DNA from: DAOTVS01 sp034436375
GTDB lineage: Bacteria > Chloroflexota > Anaerolineae > SpSt-313
Assembly (NCBI GenBank): GCA_034436375.1
Contig: DAOTVS010000206.1
Coordinates: forward strand, 1-41,364
DNA length: 41,364 nt
Direction of reading: 5' to 3'
A model generated the notes under the pieces. That model did no database searches and was not told the DNA's origin. It saw only the letters and a list, made by a program, of their open reading frames with translations. Both the position numbers and the translations under genes were made by a program. Within the stretch, counting starts at the first letter, position 1. Each line of letters opens with the position of its first letter. Positions 15,752 to 24,223 of this stretch are shown piece after piece.

Positions 15752-16891
15752 GTGGCTAAGCGGCGCCTTGCATTGAACCTGAGCGGCATAGACTATCCTC
15801 TGTTGTTGACGGTGGCCATCCTGCTGGTGGTGGGGTTGGTCATGGTCTATAGCGCTTCCTTTGGGCTGAATATGGATACTCTGGGCCACCCCAATCCCTA
15901 CTATCTGGAGCGGCAGGCGCTGTGGGCGGCCATTGGGGCGGCCGCTCTGGTGGGCATGGCGCTCATCGATTTCAGGACGTGGCGCACCTATTCGCTCTAT
16001 ATCATGGTGGGTGCACTGGCCGTGCTCTTGCCCCTGGCCATTGTGGGCATCATCCATACGGTTTCTGGCTCGAACGAGCTTGCGGCGCGTTGGGTGCTGG
16101 GCAAATCGGTCCAGCCGAGCGAGTTGGTCAAGTTGGCGGTGATCATCTACGTAGCCGCGTGGCTTGCTTCCAAGGGTGAGAAGATCCAGCACCTGACCTA
16201 TGGCCTGCTGCCCTTTGGCATCATGTTGGGGCTGGTGTGCGGGCTGATCTTGTTGCAGCCCAACATGAGCACTGCGCTACTTATCGGCGGCACCGCGGTG
16301 GCCATGTTCTTCGCCGCAGGCGCCAAGGTGGCTCAACTGGTGATCAGCTTTGTGCTCGTTTCCCCTCTGGTGGCGGGGCTGGTGTGGGTCGCGCCCTACC
16401 GCCTGAATCGTGTGCTCACACTGATCAGGAACCCATTGCTGGACCCCTGGGGTCCCGGTTATCAGACGGCGCGGGCCATCTTCGCCTTCCAGACGGGAGG
16501 GCTCTTTGGTGTGGGGCTGGGCGGAAGCGTGCAGAAAATGGGGTATCTTTACGCTCCGCACACCGATGCCATCTTTGCCGTCCTGGGTGAGGAGCTGGGG
16601 CTGTTTGGTGGGCTGGCCGTCATGACCCTGTATGCCGTATTGGCCTATCGCGGGTTGCGCATCGCTCTGCGCTGCAACGATCCCTTTGGGACACTCCTGG
16701 CGACGGGCATCACCAGTTGGCTGGTGTTGCAGGCCATGCTGAATATTGCGGCCGTCACAGCCACCCTGCCCTTTACCGGGGTTACACTGCCCTTTGTGAG
16801 CTTCGGCGGCTCATCGCTGGTGGCCTGTATGGCCGGCATCGGTTTGTTGCTGAATGTCTCACGCGGGGGCCAGGGAGTGCGCAGTCGATGA
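15752..16891 (+). CDS. ftsW: SEDS-family septal peptidoglycan polymerase FtsW
   Basis: A 379-residue membrane protein with about ten transmembrane helices that polymerises lipid II with its partner PBP. SEDS signatures: ARWVLGKSVQPSELVKLAVI, LLQPNMSTALLI, GYQTARAIFAFQTGGLFGVG and GVTLPFVSFGGSSLVA. The Asp-containing loop HTDAIFAVLGEELG is also present. The GTG start has GAGGGGG 4-5 nt upstream. Its stop overlaps the murG start. Confidence 0.96.
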   Translation: MAKRRLALNLSGIDYPLLLTVAILLVVGLVMVYSASFGLNMDTLGHPNPYYLERQALWAAIGAAALVGMALIDFRTWRTYSLYIMVGALAVLLPLAIVGIIHTVSGSNELAARWVLGKSVQPSELVKLAVIIYVAAWLASKGEKIQHLTYGLLPFGIMLGLVCGLILLQPNMSTALLIGGTAVAMFFAAGAKVAQLVISFVLVSPLVAGLVWVAPYRLNRVLTLIRNPLLDPWGPGYQTARAIFAFQTGGLFGVGLGGSVQKMGYLYAPHTDAIFAVLGEELGLFGGLAVMTLYAVLAYRGLRIALRCNDPFGTLLATGITSWLVLQAMLNIAAVTATLPFTGVTLPFVSFGGSSLVACMAGIGLLLNVSRGGQGVRSR

Positions 16892-18183
16892 ATCGCTTGT
16901 TGGCGCTATTTCGAAGGAAGCCGCATACCCAGAGCGAAAGCGCAGCTTTTGCGACTGCCGAGGGCTCGCCAGGAGCCAAGCCGGAAAGCCTTGGCGCAGG
17001 CGCTGCGCGCGGGGCCAAACCCAACGCCATGGGGCTTTCCGGACTGGCGTCAGGCGACCAGCGGCGCGAGGATTCCTTTGAAAGGCTATTGGTAGCGGGC
17101 GGCGGCACAGGTGGGCACGTCTACCCGCTGCTGGCAGTGCTGGAGACATTGCGGGAGGTGGACCCCAGGGTTGAGGTCCTGTTTCTAGGGGGGCACGGCA
17201 ACATCGAAGAGCGGCTGGCGCGCGAGCACGGGGTGCCGTTCAGCGCGGTCCCCGTCGGTGCGGTTGTCGGCCAGGGGCCAGTGCGGCTGGCCAAAAACCT
17301 GGTTTCGCTGGCCAAGGGTATCGGCAGCGCCATGGCCGAGGTGCGGCGCTTTGCGCCCGATGTGGTGCTGGTGACGGGGGGCTATGTCTCGGTGCCCGCC
17401 GCCGTGGCGGGTTGGCTTGCGGGCCGGCCGGTGGTGGTCTGCCTGCCCGACATGATGCCCGGCCTCGCCGTCAAAGGGCTGGCGCGCCTGGCTACAACGG
17501 TAACGGTGTCGTTCCCTGAGGTGCAGCGGACCCTGCCTGCCGGCAAGACGGTGGTGACCGGCTACCCGGTGCGGCCGCTGCTGGAGCAGGGCAACCGGCT
17601 GGATGCGCGTGACCGGCTTGGGCTCCCCGCCGCTGAGTCAGTGGTGACTGTCTTTGGCGGCAGCCGCGGCGCACGCACCATCAACGATGCGCTCTTGGCG
17701 GGCCTGTCTGCGCTTCTGCCGCAGGCGCACGTGCTGCATGTGACAGGCACGCTCGACTATGATCGGGTGCGGACCCGCTGGCAGGCGCTCGATACTTGTG
17801 CGCGGGAGCGATACAGGATATACTCATATGTTGAAAATGAGATGGCTGATCTGCTCTGGGCGGCGGACCTGGTAGTCGCTCGCGCCGGCGCGGCTACCCT
17901 CGGCGAGTTTCCTGTGGCGGGCGTGCCCAGCATCCTGGTGCCCTATCCCTATGCCGGAGGACACCAGAGGCTGAACGCGACCTACCTGAGGGACCGTGGC
18001 GCCGCTCTCATCGTCGAGGACGCTGACCTGGGGGAACAACTGGCGCCGGCTATCAACGCTGTGCTGGCCGATCCGCAGCGCCTCAGCCAGATGGCTCAGG
18101 CGGCTAAGGGGCTGGCCAAACCGGGGGCCTGTCGGGCCATTGTGCGCGAGCTGCAGCGTGCAGCCGAGTCACGCCGGCCGTAA
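16888..18183 (+). CDS. murG: Lipid II synthase: UDP-GlcNAc--MurNAc-pentapeptide-PP-undecaprenol GlcNAc transferase, N-terminally extended
   Basis: A 431-residue GT-B glycosyltransferase that makes lipid II at the inner membrane face. Motifs: GGGTGGHVYP (about 71-80), VTGGYVSVPA, TVFGGSRGARTIN, ARAGAATLGEFP, and the ILVPYPYAGGHQRLNA donor-site loop. The first 65 residues are an Ala/Gly/Ser-rich, family-atypical extension, making the protein longer than the usual 355-370. The ATG 16888 overlaps the ftsW stop (ATGA), which supports it. An alternative ATG at 17029 would give a normal-length protein but has no visible ribosome binding site. Confidence 0.93.
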   Translation: MNRLLALFRRKPHTQSESAAFATAEGSPGAKPESLGAGAARGAKPNAMGLSGLASGDQRREDSFERLLVAGGGTGGHVYPLLAVLETLREVDPRVEVLFLGGHGNIEERLAREHGVPFSAVPVGAVVGQGPVRLAKNLVSLAKGIGSAMAEVRRFAPDVVLVTGGYVSVPAAVAGWLAGRPVVVCLPDMMPGLAVKGLARLATTVTVSFPEVQRTLPAGKTVVTGYPVRPLLEQGNRLDARDRLGLPAAESVVTVFGGSRGARTINDALLAGLSALLPQAHVLHVTGTLDYDRVRTRWQALDTCARERYRIYSYVENEMADLLWAADLVVARAGAATLGEFPVAGVPSILVPYPYAGGHQRLNATYLRDRGAALIVEDADLGEQLAPAINAVLADPQRLSQMAQAAKGLAKPGACRAIVRELQRAAESRRP

Positions 18184-18202
18184 GGGCGGCGGGAGGTAGC
18201 CT

Positions 18203-18793
18203 TTGTCGCAGTCCATACGGCTGGACCAGGCGACCCTGGCCATCCTGGTGATGGGGCTGTTTGCCTATCTCGGCTACCGCCGGGGCGTGATCCGCGAGCT
18301 GATCGCGATGCCGGGCATTGTGCTGGCGCCATTCATTGGCGCCTGGGCGGGCGTGGCGCTCAGGGTCTGGGTGAACCGGTTCTACCGGCTTGCCATGTTC
18401 GCACGCTTTGGCGGCCTGACGACCGACGATACCGCTTCCGTGATGGCGCAGGTGCAAAAGGTGCCGCCGCTGATCAATACGGCGGAGGACGTGGCCACCC
18501 TGGGTATGATCGTGTTCCTGCTGGTGATTGCAGCGGGATATCTGATCGGGCAGTGGCGCGCCAAAGCCCCTGCGGACCGCGCCGCCAGGTTGCTGGGCGC
18601 AGTGCTCGGGGCCTTTAACGGCTTTTTGCTGGTCGAGATCGTGTTGCCCCGGTTCTGGCGCGCCCAGTTTGCGGTCGTGGTGGTGCCGACTGCCAGCATG
18701 ATCCAGTTGCTCGGTGGGCGAACGGCCATTATCTTGATCGTCGCTTTCCTGGCTGTCGTGTTGTATGGGCTCTCGCTGGCGGCAAAGAAGTAG
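18203..18793 (+). CDS. CvpA-like polytopic membrane protein (first of two)
   Basis: A 196-residue hydrophobic protein with about five predicted helices (near 11-29, 33-55, 97-117, 128-146 and 170-191). The N-terminal YLGYRRGVIRELIAMPGIVL pattern, a helix followed by Gly-Arg-Gly and Glu, resembles CvpA/colicin V production proteins, but similarity is too low for certainty. The TTG start at 18203 has GGGAGG 6-7 nt upstream. It stands between murG and the second such gene, inside the dcw cluster. A role in envelope assembly or division is inferred from place only. Confidence 0.65.
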   Translation: MSQSIRLDQATLAILVMGLFAYLGYRRGVIRELIAMPGIVLAPFIGAWAGVALRVWVNRFYRLAMFARFGGLTTDDTASVMAQVQKVPPLINTAEDVATLGMIVFLLVIAAGYLIGQWRAKAPADRAARLLGAVLGAFNGFLLVEIVLPRFWRAQFAVVVVPTASMIQLLGGRTAIILIVAFLAVVLYGLSLAAKK

Positions 18794-18855
18794 GGGCGGA
18801 TCTGACCGCCTCTACGCAGGCGGACAATTGCTCTGCCCTCACTGAGGAGTGGGAC

Positions 18856-19383
18856 GTGATCCCGATCGAGTTGGTCTTCTTTCTGCTGGTGATCATGTTC
18901 GGCTTTGTCGGTCTGGTGCGAGGGTTCCTGAAGGAACTTGGCGTCACGACCGTGATGGCCGTAGTTCTGTTTGCCCTGTACTTCTTTGATCACAAAATGA
19001 TGCCCATGCTGGGCAAGGTCTCTGCCAGGTTGGCCCCGGGGCAGGCCGGGGCGGACCAACTGCAGACAGCGGTGTACGTGTTGGCGCTGATCGGCATCGC
19101 CTATATATCTTACCAAGGGCAGACGCTCGCTTTTGCCGGCACAGAGCCCAAGGGCCCTATCGGGGTCTTTCTCAAGCTGACCATTGGGCTCGTGGACGGT
19201 TACCTGATCGTCGGCAGCATCTGGTACTATCTGGATCGTTTGGGTTACCCGGTGCTGCATATCACGCAGGCGCAACTATCGAGTACAGCCCGCTGGCTGC
19301 TGGAGGTCTCTCCGCCCAGCCTGTTGGGCCCTTACCTGCTCTATGTTGCCGTTTTCCTGGTGATCTTTCGGGTCATCAAATAG
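18856..19383 (+). CDS. CvpA-like polytopic membrane protein (second of two)
   Basis: A 175-residue membrane protein with about five hydrophobic segments (near 3-22, 28-46, 72-88, 105-128 and 152-172). The N-terminal FVGLVRGFLKELGV matches the helix-RG-KEL pattern of the preceding gene and of CvpA, so the two may be distant paralogues acting together. GTG 18856 has GAGGAG about 8 nt upstream. murC follows. Function is unknown. Confidence 0.65.
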   Translation: MIPIELVFFLLVIMFGFVGLVRGFLKELGVTTVMAVVLFALYFFDHKMMPMLGKVSARLAPGQAGADQLQTAVYVLALIGIAYISYQGQTLAFAGTEPKGPIGVFLKLTIGLVDGYLIVGSIWYYLDRLGYPVLHITQAQLSSTARWLLEVSPPSLLGPYLLYVAVFLVIFRVIK

Positions 19384-19444
19384 AACTGGCCCTGCAAGGC
19401 TTCGAGACTTGCAGTCTGGAACAGATAATAGATGGATTTCAGTC

Positions 19445-20875
19445 ATGAACAGCACAACAATGCCTCGCGTCGAGGATAGAGATGACCTGCCAGTGATCGC
19501 GGCCGGGGCCCATATCCACATCGTGGGTATCGGCGGCAGCGGCATGTCGGCCATTGCGCGAGTGCTTCTAGAACAAGGCGTCTACCGGGTTTCGGGGTCC
19601 GATCGCAACCTGTCTGCTGTCGGGTGGGCCCTCGGTGATCTGGGTGCGGAGGTCTATGACGGCCACCGCGCCGACCACATCGGTGACGCCGATATTGTGG
19701 TCACCTCTTCGGCCATTCCGGCGGACAATCCGGAGGTGCAGGCGGCGCAGGAGCGTGGTATCCCTGTGCTCAAGCGCCCGCAGGCCCTGGCCTGGCTCAC
19801 GGCGCCTTTTCGGGTGATCGGTGTGGCTGGCACGCACGGCAAGACGACGACCACGGCGATGATCGCCGAGATTCTGCTGCAGGGAGGGTTCGATCCTTCG
19901 TTTATCATTGGCGGCGTGCTGCCCGGGTTGGGTACGAATGGCCGCGCCGGGTGCGGCAGGCACTTTGTCATCGAGGCCGATGAGTATGATCGCACCTTCC
20001 TGGCGCTCAAACCCACGGTGGCGGTGGTGACGAACGTGGAAATGGATCACCCCGATTGCTACCCGACCTATGACGATGTGCAGGCGGCTTTTGCGGCCTA
20101 CCTGGCGGGCTGTCGTGGTGATGGGCTGATCGTGGCCTGCGCAGACGACCCGGGGGTCTGCCGCCTGTTGGCGCAGGCGCCGGCAGGCCGGCGGGTCGTG
20201 CGCTATGGGCTGGGCGAATCCGCCGATGTGCGCGCGCTGGCTATCAGCCCCAATGGCAGCGGCCACGATTTCGACCTGGTGGTAGATGGCGAGTATCGCT
20301 GCCGCTTCTCCCTCGCGGCGCCGGGCCTGCACAATGTGCGCAATGCTCTGGCTGCCCTGAGCGTTGCGCGGGAGTTGGCTATCCCCGATGCGGTTTCACG
20401 TCGGGCCCTGGAGAGTTTCACTGGGGTGGCCCGCCGTTTTGAAGTCAAGGGCGAGGCAGCCGGGGTGACGGTGATCGACGATTACGCTCATCATCCTACT
20501 GAGATCCGCGCCACCCTGGCAGCCGCCCGAGCGCGCTACGATGGGCGGACCATCTGGGCCGTTTTCCAACCGCATACCTTCAGCCGCACCCTGGCTCTGT
20601 TGGATGAATACCGGCACAGTTTCGCTGATGCGGATCATGTGCTCATCACACCGATCTATGCAGCCCGAGAGCGGGACGCGCACGAGGTTTCCAGCGCCGA
20701 TCTGACGCGCGACAGCGATCACCGTGATATGCGCTGTGTGCCCGATTTGCGCTCGGCGACCGAGGAACTGGCCCGTAATGTGCGGGCCGGCGATATCGTG
20801 CTGACGTTGGGAGCCGGTGACGGCTATCAGGTGGGCGAAGGTGTGCTCTCAATTCTGCGGGAGAAGGAAAAATGA
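19445..20875 (+). CDS. murC: UDP-N-acetylmuramate--L-alanine ligase
   Basis: A 476-residue Mur ligase adding L-Ala to UDP-MurNAc, the first amino acid of the stem peptide. Motifs: IHIVGIGGSGMSAIARVL at the N-terminus, GVAGTHGKTTTTAMIAEIL (P-loop), EADEYDRTFL, TNVEMDHPDCY, and the C-terminal IDDYAHHPTEIRATL and QPHTFSRTLAL. ATG 19445 gives the family N-terminus with a short leader. The upstream TTG at 19409 is in frame but adds 12 unlikely residues. The ribosome binding site is weak. Its stop overlaps murB (ATGA). Confidence 0.96.
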   Translation: MNSTTMPRVEDRDDLPVIAAGAHIHIVGIGGSGMSAIARVLLEQGVYRVSGSDRNLSAVGWALGDLGAEVYDGHRADHIGDADIVVTSSAIPADNPEVQAAQERGIPVLKRPQALAWLTAPFRVIGVAGTHGKTTTTAMIAEILLQGGFDPSFIIGGVLPGLGTNGRAGCGRHFVIEADEYDRTFLALKPTVAVVTNVEMDHPDCYPTYDDVQAAFAAYLAGCRGDGLIVACADDPGVCRLLAQAPAGRRVVRYGLGESADVRALAISPNGSGHDFDLVVDGEYRCRFSLAAPGLHNVRNALAALSVARELAIPDAVSRRALESFTGVARRFEVKGEAAGVTVIDDYAHHPTEIRATLAAARARYDGRTIWAVFQPHTFSRTLALLDEYRHSFADADHVLITPIYAARERDAHEVSSADLTRDSDHRDMRCVPDLRSATEELARNVRAGDIVLTLGAGDGYQVGEGVLSILREKEK

Positions 20876-21798
20876 AGCCGGCAACAAGATCTCTGGCCGA
20901 GAGGTTGCGGTCAGCAGGGTGGGGTGACCGGCTGGTGGAACACGCGCCCCTGGCGCCATATACGACATTCCATATTGGGGGGGCGGCGGATCTCCTGCTG
21001 GAAGCCAGCAACTCGGCCGAGTTGGAGGCGCTTTGGCGCTTGGCTCACGAATATCAAGTGCCCTATCTGGTGTTGGGGCGGGGCTCGAATGTTCTGGTGG
21101 CCGATCGCGGTGTGCGCGGTCTGGTGGTGATCAATCGCTGCAGCGGCTGGGATATCAACCCTACCGGTATGCTGCGGGTGGCAAGTGGCACACTGCTCTC
21201 GCAGGTCGCCCGGCAGACGGCCATGATGGGTTGGGCCGGTCTGGAATGGGGAGCGGGCATCCCCGGTAGTGTGGGCGGCGCCATAGTAGGCAACGCGGGC
21301 GCCCATGGCGGCTATGTGGGCGATGTGCTTATCTCTGCCACTGTGCTGGACCATGGCCAGGTGCGGACGCTATCGGGGCCCGACCTGGGCATGGGCTACC
21401 GCACCAGCCGGTTCAAGCAGATCAGCGCCGGCAACGGGCGCCCATTGATCCTGGAAGCGGTTTTTGCCCTGCGCCCGGGCGACCCGGAAGCTCTGAGCCA
21501 ACAGATGGCCGAGTGGATGCACTGGCGTGGGGAGCATCACCCGAAAGAGCCGAGCGCGGGCAGTGTGTTCAAACGCACTGCCCAGTATCCCGCCGGGTTC
21601 CTGATCGACCAGGCCGGGCTGAAAGGGCGGCGGCGGGGCGATGCGCAGGTATCGCCGCAGCACGCCAACTTTATCGTGAACCTGGGCCAGGCGCGGGCGA
21701 GTGATGTGCGCGCCCTGGTGGAGGAGGTCCAGAGCACCGTCGCCAAGCAGTTCGGGACACACCTGGAGCTTGAGATTGAGATGATTGGGGATTGGTAA
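20872..21798 (+). CDS. murB: UDP-N-acetylenolpyruvoylglucosamine reductase
   Basis: A 308-residue FAD enzyme that reduces UDP-GlcNAc-enolpyruvate to UDP-MurNAc with NADPH. Motifs: YTTFHIGGAADLL, LGRGSNVLVADRG, EWGAGIPGSVGGAIVGNAGA, YRTSRFK, EPSAGSVFKR (catalytic Ser region) and SPQHANFIVN. It looks like the type II form, as in Gram-positives. It overlaps murC by ATGA and ddl by TAATG. murA, the preceding enzyme, is not in the window. Confidence 0.96.
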   Translation: MKPATRSLAERLRSAGWGDRLVEHAPLAPYTTFHIGGAADLLLEASNSAELEALWRLAHEYQVPYLVLGRGSNVLVADRGVRGLVVINRCSGWDINPTGMLRVASGTLLSQVARQTAMMGWAGLEWGAGIPGSVGGAIVGNAGAHGGYVGDVLISATVLDHGQVRTLSGPDLGMGYRTSRFKQISAGNGRPLILEAVFALRPGDPEALSQQMAEWMHWRGEHHPKEPSAGSVFKRTAQYPAGFLIDQAGLKGRRRGDAQVSPQHANFIVNLGQARASDVRALVEEVQSTVAKQFGTHLELEIEMIGDW

Positions 21799-23036
21799 TG
21801 AGTGATGTGAGCGGCAAAGGCAAGCGCAAGATACGCGTGGCGGTCGTCTTTGGCGGGCGCTCGGGCGAGCACGAAGTTTCGCTGGCTTCGGCGCAATCGG
21901 TCATGGCGGCTATGGATAGGGAGCGCTACGAGGTGCTGCCGGTGGGCATCACCCGTACGGGGCGATGGCTGACGGCGGGGAATCCCCTCCAGGCGCTCCA
22001 GGCGGGTGACGACCAGACTGCCGAGGCCCCAGAGGGTTCGCAAGCCCCTGCTACACAGGCGCTCGCGCCCACGCAGCAGCCCTTGCGCGCCCTGGTGCCT
22101 GGCGCCGAAGGTCATTTTCCAGATGTCGACGTTATCTTCCCGGTCCTCCATGGCACCTACGGCGAAGATGGCACCATTCAGGGGCTCTTCGAGATGGCTG
22201 GCATTCCCTATGTGGGAGCGGGCGTGCTGGGCTCAGCCCTGGGCATGGACAAGGTGGCCATGAAGGATATCCTCCGGGCGCGCGGGCTGCCGGTGGTCGA
22301 CTATGTAAGCCTGCTCGCACGCGACTGGCGTGCCCGCCCGGCCGAAATCGTGGCGCGCATCGAGGAGCGTTTGCCTTACCCCGTGTTCATCAAGCCGGCC
22401 AACCTGGGCTCCAGCGTCGGCATCAGTAAGGCTCACAACCGCAGTGAGCTGGAGGCCGGGCTAGACCTGGCGGCCGAGTACGATCGCCGCTTGTTGGTAG
22501 AGCAGGGCCTCAACGCCCGTGAGATCGAAGTCAGCGTGTTGGGCAACGATGACCCGGAGGCGTCTGTTGCCGGCGAGGTGGTGCCCTGCAACGAGTTCTA
22601 TGACTATGCCGCCAAATATATTGATGACCGGTCCAAGCTGCTGATTCCGGCGCCCATCTCTGAGGAGCAGATGCGCCAGGCACGCGCATTGGCCTGCGAA
22701 GCCTTTCAACTGTTGGACTGTGCTGGCATGGCGCGGGTCGATTTCCTGCTTTGTCGCGACACGGGCCGGCTGTATCTGAATGAGCTGAATACCATTCCGG
22801 GGTTCACGGCGATCAGCATGTACCCCAAGCTTTGGGAGGCAAGCGGTCTTCCGTATCCTCGGCTGATCGACCGCCTGATTGAGCTGGCGTTGGATCGCCA
22901 CGAGGAACGCCGGCAGTTGCGCACCCAGTTCACGGTGCAGAATCGGGCAGATGCTACAGGAATGGTGGGCCGGCCTGGCGAGCCGGCAGATGAGTTTGGA
23001 TCGTCTGGTTCTTCTGCGGGTGCGAGGGGAGACTGA
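21798..23036 (+). CDS. ddl: D-alanine--D-alanine ligase
   Basis: A 412-residue ATP-grasp enzyme joining two D-Ala. Motifs: GGRSGEHEVSLASAQSV (substrate Glu), FPVLHGTYGEDGTIQG, the PYVGAGVLGSALGMDK region, and a C-terminal RVDFLL...LNELNTIPGFT. The omega-loop reads YDYAAKY, the Tyr form typical of D-Ala-D-Ala rather than D-Ala-D-Lac ligases. A Gln/Ala/Pro-rich insert sits near residues 68-100, and the C-terminal tail is long and polar. The ATG 21798 overlaps the murB stop. It overlaps ftsQ by TGATG. Confidence 0.95.
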   Translation: MSDVSGKGKRKIRVAVVFGGRSGEHEVSLASAQSVMAAMDRERYEVLPVGITRTGRWLTAGNPLQALQAGDDQTAEAPEGSQAPATQALAPTQQPLRALVPGAEGHFPDVDVIFPVLHGTYGEDGTIQGLFEMAGIPYVGAGVLGSALGMDKVAMKDILRARGLPVVDYVSLLARDWRARPAEIVARIEERLPYPVFIKPANLGSSVGISKAHNRSELEAGLDLAAEYDRRLLVEQGLNAREIEVSVLGNDDPEASVAGEVVPCNEFYDYAAKYIDDRSKLLIPAPISEEQMRQARALACEAFQLLDCAGMARVDFLLCRDTGRLYLNELNTIPGFTAISMYPKLWEASGLPYPRLIDRLIELALDRHEERRQLRTQFTVQNRADATGMVGRPGEPADEFGSSGSSAGARGD

Positions 23037-23839
23037 TGCCTGACCGGATGGTGGTCCGCCGACGCCGGCCTGCGCCGCAGGCCCGCAAAGTGCGGCGGTT
23101 GGAGGTGAATAGCGCGGGCGTGCGTGCAGTGGTGCGGCAGGGCACAGCCTGGACAGCGGTGAACGTCCAAAAGCTGCCCGGGCTGTTGCTGGCCATTGCG
23201 AGCCTGGCGTTACTGATCTTTTTCTTTGCCGATCCGCGCTTCTATGTGTATAGAGCGCAGGTGGTGGGCAACCGTCTGTTGTCGGCTGAGGATATCTACC
23301 GCGACAGCGGGATCGATCAGGTGAGCGTTTTCTTTGTCGCTCCCCATGCGGTGCAGGCCAGGCTGCTGAGCCGGTTCGACGGCCTGGCCCAGGCCCGCGT
23401 GGCTCTGGGGTTGCCAGCGCAGGTGGCGGTGCGTGTGGTCGAGCGCCCCGTGCGCTATGCCTGGGAAGTGGCCGGGCAGACCTACCTGGCCGATGACCGG
23501 GGCGTGGTGCTCGGCGTTGGGGCGCCGCCGATCGATGTGCTGCACATCCATGCGACCGAAGGCCAGCCGCCTGCTGTGGGGGATACTCTTGATCTTTCCG
23601 CCCTGCAGACCGCCACGGCTTTGAGCCCGCTTTTGGGGGGGGATCTGAATTTCGACTACTCGCCGCGCTTTGGTATTATGTGGCATGCGCCGGAGGGCTG
23701 GTTAGTGCATTTTGGCCTGGGCGGTGATCTGCCCGCCAAAGTGGCTGTGATGCGCAGTATGTTGGCTCAGTCAGCGGGACAAGGGGGCACCCCCGAGTTC
23801 CTGGATGTTACCGTGCCGAGCCGGCCTTTTTATCATTGA
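23036..23839 (+). CDS. ftsQ: FtsQ/DivIB-type division protein
   Basis: A 267-residue bitopic protein: a basic cytoplasmic N-terminus rich in Arg, one transmembrane helix (about 44-64), then a POTRA-like domain beginning YRAQVVGNRLLSAEDIYRDSG, and an extracytoplasmic beta domain with RVALGLPAQVAVRVVERPV and YLADDRGVVL. It links the early (FtsA/FtsZ) and late (FtsL, FtsWI) divisome. The position before sbp-ftsA-ftsZ is canonical. Confidence 0.9.
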   Translation: MPDRMVVRRRRPAPQARKVRRLEVNSAGVRAVVRQGTAWTAVNVQKLPGLLLAIASLALLIFFFADPRFYVYRAQVVGNRLLSAEDIYRDSGIDQVSVFFVAPHAVQARLLSRFDGLAQARVALGLPAQVAVRVVERPVRYAWEVAGQTYLADDRGVVLGVGAPPIDVLHIHATEGQPPAVGDTLDLSALQTATALSPLLGGDLNFDYSPRFGIMWHAPEGWLVHFGLGGDLPAKVAVMRSMLAQSAGQGGTPEFLDVTVPSRPFYH

Positions 23840-23850
23840 AGGAGTTAACT

Positions 23851-24201
23851 GTGCAACAGGCTCCTCGGAGGGTCATGGTGTGGCTGCCCGCTCTGGGGTT
23901 ACTCCTGGGGCTGGTGGTGGGATCGTTGATGTCGCTCTCGGTGCCGATCGAGTATTCGCGCTATGCAGCAGTCGGCATCCTGGCGGCGTTAGATTCGGTG
24001 TTGGGGGCAGTGCGTGCTGAGCTGGATGGCACGTATCAGAACAAGGTATTTCTCTCTGGCTTTATCAGCAATGCGCTGTTGGCTGCCCTGCTTACTTACC
24101 TTGGTGATCGTTTAGGCGTGGAACTCCACCTGGCGGCTATTGTGGCGTTCGGGGTTCGCCTATTCAACAACCTGGCTATCATTCGTAGGCGACTGCTCTG
24201 A
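23851..24201 (+). CDS. sbp: Small basic protein (DUF1290 family)
   Basis: A 116-residue membrane protein with three hydrophobic helices (near 10-31, 36-56 and 70-100) and the conserved YAAVGILAALDSVLGAVRA segment. The sbp family is found between ftsQ and ftsA/ftsZ in Gram-positive and related bacteria. The role is unknown, presumably in division. GTG 23851 follows AAGGAG (23839-23844) at 6 nt. The TTG at 23836 is rejected because it would place the ribosome binding site inside the gene. Confidence 0.9.
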   Translation: MQQAPRRVMVWLPALGLLLGLVVGSLMSLSVPIEYSRYAAVGILAALDSVLGAVRAELDGTYQNKVFLSGFISNALLAALLTYLGDRLGVELHLAAIVAFGVRLFNNLAIIRRRLL

Positions 24202-24223
24202 CTTCGCCAGAGGGAGGAAGGCT

